64,000 nt of DNA from an uncultured Opitutia bacterium (GTDB lineage Bacteria; Verrucomicrobiota; Verrucomicrobiia; Opitutales; Puniceicoccaceae), in the NCBI GenBank assembly GCA_913056175.1, contig CAJXLM010000008.1:1-64000 (forward strand), written 5' to 3'. A program made the translations under genes and the position numbers. The notes under the pieces are model-generated. The model had not been told where the DNA came from and made no database searches. It saw nothing but the letters and a program-made list of their open reading frames with translations. Of this stretch, positions 56,962 through 64,000 are shown in pieces. Positions within the stretch are counted from its first letter, which is position 1; every line of letters starts with the position of its first letter.

Positions 56962-58800
56962 ATGAGTGAGGAAGCGGATCGTTCGTCAGCGGAGGAAACC
57001 CCGCTGGATTTGGAGTCGCTGCGGGATCTGGACTTTGGTCCCCGGTGGACGACTGGATCGAGCAAGCCGACGGAGCGGAAGCGCGGCTCCTCCCCGGCAC
57101 GCAAGGGTGACCGGGACTCCGGGCGTTCGGACGGTCCAGGTCCTTCCGGGCGCGATCGGCGTCCTGCCCGCAAGCGTGCGGCCGGGGGTGGGGAGGCCGG
57201 TCGCGGGCGCCCGCAGCCCGTCGAGCCCGTGGTTTCCTTCACGATCTATCCGGAGGACGAGCCCTTCGACCTGCTCGTGCAGTCGATCCGCAGCACCCTG
57301 AAGGTGCACGAACTGTTCGAGTTGACCCGGCTCATCCTGGACAAGCCGGACCGCATGGTCGTGGTCGTCCATCCCCTTTCGGACGAGTCGCCCCCGCTCG
57401 CCCAGTCGATTCCGGACGGCAAGCTCTTCCTCGCCCCGGAGGCGGCGCTCGCGCACGCGGTCCAGCAGGTGCTCCCCACCTACTTCGAGGAGCGGGAGGA
57501 GGAGGTGGAACCGCCCTCCGGCAATTTTCCCTCGGTCCTGCGATGCCGGAAGACCGGAGTCCTCCTGCCCCCCCGCAACTACCACCTCTACAGTTCCCTC
57601 CTGCGCGAGCATCAGCGCACGCACCTCCCCGAAATGAGCGTGGAGGCGGTGGAGCGGCAGCTCGAGCCCGTCGCGGACGAGGCGGTCGTGCAGGAGTGGG
57701 TGGATTCGATGAGCAAGCGGTCGACCTATGTGCTCCGCCCGGAGGAAGGTCAGGAAGGAGCGGAGCCAACCGTATTTCCCGACCGCGAGCGGGCCCTCCA
57801 GCACCTCATGCGGACCCGGCGGGAGAGCCTCGTCCGCGAATCCCGCTCGGTGCGGCTGCCCGCGAAGGAACTTCTCGAGAACGAGGACCCGGCGATTTCC
57901 GGATCCTTCCGTACCTTCCTCGAGGACCAGAAGCGCTTCCCCCTGGAGAGTTCCCACCAAGTGCGGGCCAAGCTCCGCAAGGCCCGCATGCAGCTCTTCA
58001 AGCAGGGGCGCAAGGGCATCACCTACGTGTCCGCCGTCCGGCGCAAGCAGCGCCCCGCGAACCAGCGCTTCGCCGATTCCGTGGAGCGCATTCTCGCGAC
58101 CCTTGACGGTGCGGACCGGACGATGACGGTGCGCGAGCTGGCCGTGCGGCTCTTCCCGGAGGCGGCCGAGGGCGAGATCCCCGCCGAGGAGAAAAAGCGG
58201 CTGGCCCAGGATCTCAAGTGGCTGAAGAGCGAGGGCTACCTGCTCGAGTACGCCAGCGGCGCCCTCGAAGTGCAGCCCGTGGAAAAGACGGCCCCCTCCG
58301 CGGCGCCGACCCCGGAACCTCCGGCGATCCCTCCCGAGCCTTCGCCTGACTCCTCTTCTCCCTCCGCGGCGGAGCCCGCTGCACCGCCGTCCGCGGGTAG
58401 CGGGCCAACGCCGGCGGAGGAGCCCTCGACCGCCGGCGTCCCCGCTGGTCCGGCCCCGGCTCCCGGTCCGGCTGCCCCCTCCGGCCCTGCGGGTAGTCCG
58501 GAGGGGGCAGGAACCGAATCGCCCCCGTCCGAGGCTGGCCAGCCTTCGGAGGGCCCGGAGGAAAAACCCGCCCCAGACGAGCCGTCGGCCTCGGCAGAAT
58601 CATCCGGCCCCGGCGAACCCAAGCCGTCGCCCACCCCCGTGCCCGCGTCTCCGGTCCATCCGGAGGGCTCGGCGGAGGAAGCGCACCCGGAGGCGACCGA
58701 TGCCGAGTCCACCCCTCCGCCACCGGATCCATTCCCACAGCGCGCCCCGCACTCGTCCGCGCAAGCCGTCCCGGAGGCGGACCTTCCCGAGCGGAGCTGA
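56962..58800 (+). CDS. Large protein of unknown function with low-complexity tail
   Basis: A 612-residue protein from ATG 56962 (MSEEADRSSAEE). I do not recognise a family. Residues about 1-95 are charged and low in complexity. A conserved-looking core (about 95-440) begins VVSFTIYPEDEPFDLLVQSI and contains LFELTRLILDKPDRMVVVVH, CRKTGVLLPPRNYHLYSSLL, FRTFLEDQKRFPLESSHQVR and a possible helical/winged segment TMTVRELAVRLFPEAAEGEI. The last 170 residues are Pro/Ala/Ser/Glu-rich and probably disordered. No signal peptide or membrane span was seen. Two Cys-containing segments are too sparse for a zinc finger. It precedes the NfeD/FloA genes by 61 bp, so a link to that complex is possible. Confidence 0.8.
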   Translation: MSEEADRSSAEETPLDLESLRDLDFGPRWTTGSSKPTERKRGSSPARKGDRDSGRSDGPGPSGRDRRPARKRAAGGGEAGRGRPQPVEPVVSFTIYPEDEPFDLLVQSIRSTLKVHELFELTRLILDKPDRMVVVVHPLSDESPPLAQSIPDGKLFLAPEAALAHAVQQVLPTYFEEREEEVEPPSGNFPSVLRCRKTGVLLPPRNYHLYSSLLREHQRTHLPEMSVEAVERQLEPVADEAVVQEWVDSMSKRSTYVLRPEEGQEGAEPTVFPDRERALQHLMRTRRESLVRESRSVRLPAKELLENEDPAISGSFRTFLEDQKRFPLESSHQVRAKLRKARMQLFKQGRKGITYVSAVRRKQRPANQRFADSVERILATLDGADRTMTVRELAVRLFPEAAEGEIPAEEKKRLAQDLKWLKSEGYLLEYASGALEVQPVEKTAPSAAPTPEPPAIPPEPSPDSSSPSAAEPAAPPSAGSGPTPAEEPSTAGVPAGPAPAPGPAAPSGPAGSPEGAGTESPPSEAGQPSEGPEEKPAPDEPSASAESSGPGEPKPSPTPVPASPVHPEGSAEEAHPEATDAESTPPPPDPFPQRAPHSSAQAVPEADLPERS

Positions 58801-58861
58801 GGGTTCCCGACTGGCCACCGAAATCCGGTGGAGTCGCCTCGCCAAACGCCTCTTCCTTGCT

Positions 58862-60445
58862 ATGGTGGATGGCGTGCGCAGCAAGTGGATCCTTATCGTA
58901 GCCTGCCTGGCTCTGGCCATCGGGCTCGGCGTCGGGGCCGGACCTCTCCGCGCCGAGGAGCCGCCATCGCCCGGGGAGTCCTCGAGCTCCGCGGAGCCGG
59001 CGGCGACGCCCGACTCGGGGGAGCCTGCCCGTGCCCCCGATTCAGGTTCGCCCTCGCAATCCGCGGTAGCTCCTGACGGGGGAGAGCCCGAGCCCGTGTA
59101 CGTCCTCCCCGTGCAGGGGCAAATCAACAAGCCCATCCTCTACATCCTGCGCCGTGGCCTGAAGGAGGCGGAAGCCAACGGGGTGCAGACCGTCATTCTC
59201 GACATTGACACCCCCGGCGGCGCACTCGCGGCCACCCTCGATATCATGGAGGCGATCGATCGGTTCAGTGGGGAAGTCTACACCTTCATCGATCCGGAGG
59301 CGATCTCCGCGGGTGCCTTCATCTCCATCGCGACCGACGAGATCTTTTTCTCCCCGCGCGGGATCATCGGGGCGGCCGAGGCCGTTTCCGGGAGCGGCCA
59401 GGACATTCCCGAGAGTATGCAGCGCAAGCTGGAGAGCTACCTGCAGGCGAAGGTGCGCTCCCTCACCGGGGAGTATCGCTACCGCGCCCAGGTCATGCGG
59501 GCGATGTCCGACCCCGACTACGAGCTGAAGATCGGCGATGAGGTCCTCAAGGAGAAGGGTGAGCTCCTCTCGCTGACCGCCGAGGAGGCCATGCAGACCT
59601 ACGGCGACCCACCCGAACCCCTGCTGGGAGCGGGCATCTACGATTCCGTGGACGATTTGGTCGCCGCCGAGTTGGGACCCGGGGCGTTCGAGGTCCGGGT
59701 CTTCGAAGTGTCCGCGGCCGAATCGGTGGCCCATTACTTGAACACCCTTTCGCCCATTCTTCTCGGGCTCGGGATGCTGCTTCTCTTTATCGAATTCAAG
59801 ACGCCCGGCTTTGGCGTTTTCGGGATCGGGGGCATCGCCCTGCTGGCGGTGGTGTTCCTCTCCAGTCACCTTGCCGGTCTCGCCGGCTACGAGCCCCTGC
59901 TGGTCTTCGTCCTCGGCGTCCTCCTCATCTTCCTCGAGGTGTTCCTCCTGCCCGGCCTGATCTTTCCGTCGCTCCTTGGCGGGGTGCTCATCCTCGGGTC
60001 GCTCATCTGGGGCATGGCCGACATCTGGCCCGACCAGCCCATCGACTTTACCGGGGGCACCTTCACCGCTCCCCTCCTCAATCTCATGCTCGGGGTGGTC
60101 ATCGCCGTCGTCGGCGCTGTTTTCCTGGTGCGGTTCCTCCCGAAGACCTGGGTGTGGAATCGGCTGGTCCTGCAGAGCGCGGTCGGCCGGGTGGACACCG
60201 CCACCCCGCCGGCGGGGAGCGGTGCCAACGGGGAGCGGCCGCTCCCGATCGGGTGGCCGGAGGTAGGAGCGGAGGGACGGGCGCGCACCGATCTCTTTCC
60301 CAACGGGGAGGTGGAGATCGCCGGGCGGCGCTACCAGGCCAAGGCACCCCTCGGCCAGATCGAGCACGGTACGCCGGTGCGGGTGACCGGGTACCAGGAT
60401 TTCGCGTTGACCGTGGAAAGCGCCCGGCGGGGGCGGGAGGGATGA
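58862..60445 (+). CDS. Long NfeD-family membrane serine protease
   Basis: A 527-residue NfeD1-type protein. A signal peptide (about 1-31, RAEE at the cleavage end) is followed by a low-complexity linker. Then comes a ClpP-like protease domain: VYVLPVQGQINKPILYILRR, ILDIDTPGGALAATLDIMEA, and DPEAISAGAFISIATDEIFF with the presumed nucleophile Ser. A Lys in the KLESYLQAK helix fits the Ser-Lys dyad of the archaeal 1510-N protease. Four to five membrane helices (about 300-430) lead to a C-terminal OB-fold NfeD domain ending TGYQDFALTVES. It is expected to work with the flotillin encoded two genes downstream. Its stop overlaps the next start by 4 bp (ATGA). Confidence 0.92.
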   Translation: MVDGVRSKWILIVACLALAIGLGVGAGPLRAEEPPSPGESSSSAEPAATPDSGEPARAPDSGSPSQSAVAPDGGEPEPVYVLPVQGQINKPILYILRRGLKEAEANGVQTVILDIDTPGGALAATLDIMEAIDRFSGEVYTFIDPEAISAGAFISIATDEIFFSPRGIIGAAEAVSGSGQDIPESMQRKLESYLQAKVRSLTGEYRYRAQVMRAMSDPDYELKIGDEVLKEKGELLSLTAEEAMQTYGDPPEPLLGAGIYDSVDDLVAAELGPGAFEVRVFEVSAAESVAHYLNTLSPILLGLGMLLLFIEFKTPGFGVFGIGGIALLAVVFLSSHLAGLAGYEPLLVFVLGVLLIFLEVFLLPGLIFPSLLGGVLILGSLIWGMADIWPDQPIDFTGGTFTAPLLNLMLGVVIAVVGAVFLVRFLPKTWVWNRLVLQSAVGRVDTATPPAGSGANGERPLPIGWPEVGAEGRARTDLFPNGEVEIAGRRYQAKAPLGQIEHGTPVRVTGYQDFALTVESARRGREG

Positions 60446-60906
60446 GCGGGATTATCGGCTTCTTCCTGCTGGCTCTCGTCCTGGCCAGCTTCGAGATCCT
60501 CGTGCCCGGGGGGATCCTCGGGCTGTTCGCGGTGGTCGCCCTCGCCGCCTCCGCCTACTTCGCCTACGAGCCCTTCGGCCTCCTCGGCGCCCTTCTCACC
60601 TTCTTCGTGGGCGGGACCCTCGTGTTAGTGGCCGTCGCCATCGAGTTCCGCCTGATTGGCAAGACCCGCTTCCGCAACCGGATGGTGCTGGGTTCCGCGG
60701 TGGAGGGCCGTACCGAGAGCCTCCATTCCACCGAGGAGATCCTCGGCAAGGAGGGCACCACCCTCACGACCCTCGCACCCTCGGGGATGGTGGTGGTCGA
60801 CGGGCAGAAGTACGAGGCCTTTTCCCGGTCCGGCTTGCTCTCGCGCGACCAGCGGGTTCGAGTGGTGGACCGCGATAACTTTCGCCTCATTGTAGAAAAA
60901 TTATGA
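60442..60906 (+). CDS. Short NfeD-family membrane protein
   Basis: A 154-residue NfeD protein without a protease domain. Two to three membrane helices ([20 protein letters not shown] and onward) precede a small C-terminal OB fold ending [16 protein letters not shown]. The NfeD signature '[12 protein letters not shown]' is clear. It is translationally coupled on both sides by ATGA overlaps. Short NfeD proteins usually sit next to a flotillin/SPFH gene and are thought to be its partner. Confidence 0.92.
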   Translation: MSGIIGFFLLALVLASFEILVPGGILGLFAVVALAASAYFAYEPFGLLGALLTFFVGGTLVLVAVAIEFRLIGKTRFRNRMVLGSAVEGRTESLHSTEEILGKEGTTLTTLAPSGMVVVDGQKYEAFSRSGLLSRDQRVRVVDRDNFRLIVEKL

Positions 60907-61964
60907 ACACCATCGCCCTGCTCGCCCAGATTCCGTGGTCGACGATCCTCATCGGCGTCATCGCCGTTGCGGTCCTCGTCCTCGGCTATGTCCTTCTTTC
61001 CTTCTTCAACGTATGGTTGAAGGCCCTGCTCGCCGGTGCACCCGTCAGCATCTTCACGCTCGTGGCGATGCGGCTGCGGTCCGTCGACTACAAGCTCGTG
61101 GTCGACGCCCGCATCACCGCCTCCAAGGCGGGCATCGAGATCACCACGGACCAGCTGGAAGCCCACTACCTCGCCGAGGGGAACATCATCCATGTCGTCC
61201 AGGCCCTCATCGCAGCGGACAAGGCCTCCATCGCGCTTGACTGGACGCGGGCCTGCGCCATCGACCTCGCCACGAAGGGAACCGGCAAGTCGGTCGTCGA
61301 GGCCGTGCGGGTCTCGATCAACCCGAAGGTGATTGACTGCCCCGATCCCAACGCCGGCCGCAACAGCATCGACGGGGTGGCCAAGGACGGGATTCAGGTG
61401 CGGGCCCGGGCGCGGGTGACCGTGCGCTCGAACCTCGACCGCTACGTGGGCAGCGCCCTCGAGGAAACCATCATTGCCCGGGTGGGCGAGGGCATCGTCA
61501 CGACGATCGGCTCGGCGGACACCTACAAGACCGTTCTCGAGAGCCCCGACTCCATTTCCAAGGTGGTCCTGCAGCGCGGGCTCGACGTGGGTACCGCTTT
61601 CGAGATCCTCTCGATCGACATCGCGGATGTGGATGTCGGCGACAACGTCGGCGCGAAGCTGCAAGTCGCCCAGGCGGAGGCGAACAAGAACATGGCCCAG
61701 GCTCAGGCGGAAATCCGCCGGGCGGCGGCGGTCGCCCTCGAGCAGGAAAATAAGGCGAAGGTGCAGGAGATGCAGGCCAAGCTCGTGGAGGCCCAGGCCC
61801 AGGTGCCCATGGCGGTGGCCGACGCCCTGCGCACCGGGAATCTCGGGGTAATGGACTACTACCGCCTGAACAACATCCAGGCCGACACGAAGATGCGGGA
61901 GACCATCTCCGACGAAGAGGAGGGTGGATCCTCTGGTGGTCTCCCCGGTAATCCGAACCGCTAA
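60903..61964 (+). CDS. floA: Flotillin-like protein FloA
   Basis: A 353-residue SPFH/flotillin protein of the FloA (YqfA) type that scaffolds functional membrane microdomains. The N-terminal membrane hairpin covers about 8-45, and [20 protein letters not shown] is a FloA hallmark. The PHB/SPFH domain follows with [20 protein letters not shown] and [20 protein letters not shown]-like sequence. A helical segment rich in Ala/Glu repeats ([20 protein letters not shown]) supports oligomerisation. The C-terminus is Gly/Ser/Asn-rich. Length is close to the Bacillus FloA size of about 330. Confidence 0.95.
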   Translation: MNTIALLAQIPWSTILIGVIAVAVLVLGYVLLSFFNVWLKALLAGAPVSIFTLVAMRLRSVDYKLVVDARITASKAGIEITTDQLEAHYLAEGNIIHVVQALIAADKASIALDWTRACAIDLATKGTGKSVVEAVRVSINPKVIDCPDPNAGRNSIDGVAKDGIQVRARARVTVRSNLDRYVGSALEETIIARVGEGIVTTIGSADTYKTVLESPDSISKVVLQRGLDVGTAFEILSIDIADVDVGDNVGAKLQVAQAEANKNMAQAQAEIRRAAAVALEQENKAKVQEMQAKLVEAQAQVPMAVADALRTGNLGVMDYYRLNNIQADTKMRETISDEEEGGSSGGLPGNPNR

Positions 61965-61982
61965 GGGCCGGAGGCACTCGTC

Positions 61983-62705
61983 GTGGAGAATTTCTTCGAG
62001 CTGCTTCTCCCCCTCCTGTTCGTGGGGATCTACTTCCTGACGAACCTGTTGGGCCGCAGGAAGGGCGGGGGCGAATCGGAAGACAAGGCGGGGAAGCAGG
62101 CGACTCCCGGCGAGAACGCGGACGAGCTCCGCCGGATCCGGGAGGAGCTCAAGCGGAAGATGCGGGAGCGCCGGGGGGAAAGCGCCGCGGGGAGCGCCGG
62201 TTCGGCTGGCGAGGCGACCCCCGTGGAACGGGCTGGCACCGAAGACCGCGAGGGTGGGGCGGTTCTCCGCGAGTCCCACCCGAAACGCTCCCGCGGCATG
62301 CGGGAGTCCCGCCAGAGGAGAATGGGGGACGAGGGCGGGGAAGAGACCGAGGAAGCCCGCACCGGTACGGGTCCCGCTCCCTCTCCGGTCCCGGGAGGCC
62401 CCTCGCCGGTCGACCGTCAGTGGAATGAGCGGATGGCGGAGATCCGGCGCACTCAGGAAGAGGCCGAGCGAATCCGCCGGGAGGCGGGCGCACCGCAGGG
62501 CATGCCGGCCTACCGTGATGGGGCGGGCGGCACCCGTCCCCGGCCGGGGGGATCCTTCCCCACCGCCGCCACCTACCGCGAGTTCCTGCGGGCCTCCCTC
62601 GCCGAGCCGTACAACCTCCGCCGCAGTTTCCTGCTTTCCGAGGTCTTCGGCACTCCCCTCGGCCTGCGCGAGGACAACCGCACGCGCCCGAGCTGGGAGC
62701 TGTAG
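61983..62705 (+). CDS. Membrane-anchored protein of unknown function
   Basis: A 240-residue protein from GTG 61983, 18 bp after floA and probably in the same operon. Residues about 3-22 (FFELLLPLLFVGIYFLTNLL) form one membrane anchor. The rest is highly charged: an Arg/Glu-rich stretch (ELRRIREELKRKMRERRGES), a low-complexity middle and a better conserved-looking end, AATYREFLRASLAEPYNLRR with SFLLSEVFGTPLGLRED. No known domain was recognised. By position it could be a structural or regulatory partner of the flotillin/NfeD assembly. Confidence 0.7.
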   Translation: MENFFELLLPLLFVGIYFLTNLLGRRKGGGESEDKAGKQATPGENADELRRIREELKRKMRERRGESAAGSAGSAGEATPVERAGTEDREGGAVLRESHPKRSRGMRESRQRRMGDEGGEETEEARTGTGPAPSPVPGGPSPVDRQWNERMAEIRRTQEEAERIRREAGAPQGMPAYRDGAGGTRPRPGGSFPTAATYREFLRASLAEPYNLRRSFLLSEVFGTPLGLREDNRTRPSWEL

Positions 62706-62750
62706 GCGGTTGGTGGGCGGTCCTGGCTCCCCGACTGGCGAAGGTTCGTC

Positions 62751-63536
<786 letters not shown>

Positions 63537-63566
63537 GGGACGGGGAGGCGGGGGAGCGGGCGGCGC

Positions 63567-64000
63567 TCAACCGCCGACGAGGGCGAGATCGGGCTCGAAC
63601 TCGATGGCGAAGCGGTAGGTCTGGCCCGGGCGCAGGACGAGGGGGTGGTCGCGCTCGAGGGTCTGCAGGTAGAAGAGAGGGCCCCAGTAGGTGCGCGCGT
63701 TCGGATCGTTGGTGACGATCTCGTTCTCTCGCCACTCTCCCTGGAAGTCGTCCTTGAGGATGTTCGGCCGGAGGCCCTCGTCGCCGAGGCGCAGGGAGGT
63801 CTCCATGCAGTGGCGGGAGTGGGGGAGGCCGACCGCCATGGTGTAGCGCATGCCCTGGATCTGCGTCTGCGTGCGCACCTCGTAGACGAACTCGCTGGAG
63901 ATCCGCGAGCCCCGGAATTCCCAACGGACCCGGCAGGATCCGATCCCGCTGAGGATCTTTTCCTCGACGGTGATGAAATCGGGCTGCTCGTAGGTGAAGT
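63567..64000 (-). CDS. Partial protein of unknown function, runs off the window edge
   Basis: The C-terminal 144 residues of a protein whose start lies beyond 64000. The visible part reads VEEKILSGIGSCRVRWEFRG, SEFVYEVRTQTQIQGMRYTM, AVGLPHSRHCMETSLRLGDE and FYLQTLERDHPLVLRPGQTY and ends FEPDLALVGG. Beta-rich, immunoglobulin- or cupin-like character is suggested by alternating hydrophobic residues, but no family was recognised. It is upstream of hisF on the same strand. Confidence 0.6.
   Translation of the reverse strand, partial: FTYEQPDFITVEEKILSGIGSCRVRWEFRGSRISSEFVYEVRTQTQIQGMRYTMAVGLPHSRHCMETSLRLGDEGLRPNILKDDFQGEWRENEIVTNDPNARTYWGPLFYLQTLERDHPLVLRPGQTYRFAIEFEPDLALVGG

Overview
The window looks like a chromosomal segment of a GC-rich, Gram-negative-type bacterium, most plausibly a Verrucomicrobiota (Opitutia-like) relative. 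The pointers are exported proteins with Sec signals, an NfeD/flotillin (FloA) locus beside long unannotated proteins, an eukaryote/archaeal-type single-chain glycyl-tRNA synthetase, and large sugar and peptide ABC operons. This taxonomic call is inference from gene content; no rRNA is present to confirm it.

Layout. 1-1.5 kb holds decayed insertion-sequence remnants (an IS21-type istB and the N-terminus of another transposase). 1.5-12.8 kb carries katG, then a leftward operon deoR-btpA/sgcQ-FGGY kinase-HAD phosphatase-sugar ABC importer (binding protein, two permeases, ATPase), with a dehydrogenase gene divergent from the regulator: a carbohydrate or polyol uptake and phosphorylation system. 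12.9-24.4 kb is an amino-acid/peptide locus: N-formylglutamate amidohydrolase-like enzyme, GntR/FCD regulator, complete dipeptide ABC importer, an enolase-superfamily N-acylamino-acid racemase/dipeptide epimerase-like enzyme, an unrecognised protein and an amino-acid permease. 24.7-28.7 kb has a broken ugpC-like ATPase, a glycerophosphodiesterase and pgi.

28.9-45.7 kb is an accessory region unlike its surroundings. Loosely spaced genes on both strands (truncated ABC-2 permease, secreted acetolactate decarboxylase, dead toxin-antitoxin pair, acyl-CoA dehydrogenase-like protein, methyltransferase, aldehyde dehydrogenase, a Y1/HUH REP-associated transposase, DEAD-box helicase, MFS transporter, FMN reductase, Nudix hydrolase) are separated by dozens of copies of a short repeat with core ATGGGTGTCTGC. 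Copies occur singly, as inverted pairs bounding MITE-like elements of about 95, 236 and 495 bp, and as a dense 1.1-kb array at 44.5-45.67 kb. I saw no full copy of the core outside this region. A RAYT-type transposase in its middle suggests an active or recently active REP/RAYT-like system; this is the main candidate for something undescribed.

45.9-56.8 kb returns to compact housekeeping DNA: a nine-gene leftward run glyQS-pyrR-pyrB-pyrC-DCC protein-CPBP protease-thiL-tsaE-ribF, mostly joined by 4-bp overlaps, preceded by a UvrD-type helicase and tRNA-Leu(GAG). 56.9-62.7 kb is a rightward membrane-microdomain cluster (large unknown protein, long NfeD protease, short NfeD, FloA, unknown membrane-anchored protein). 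The window ends with hisF and a partial unknown gene.

All calls come from reading the translations and sequence by eye; no database search was run. Start codons are choices and are flagged where doubtful.
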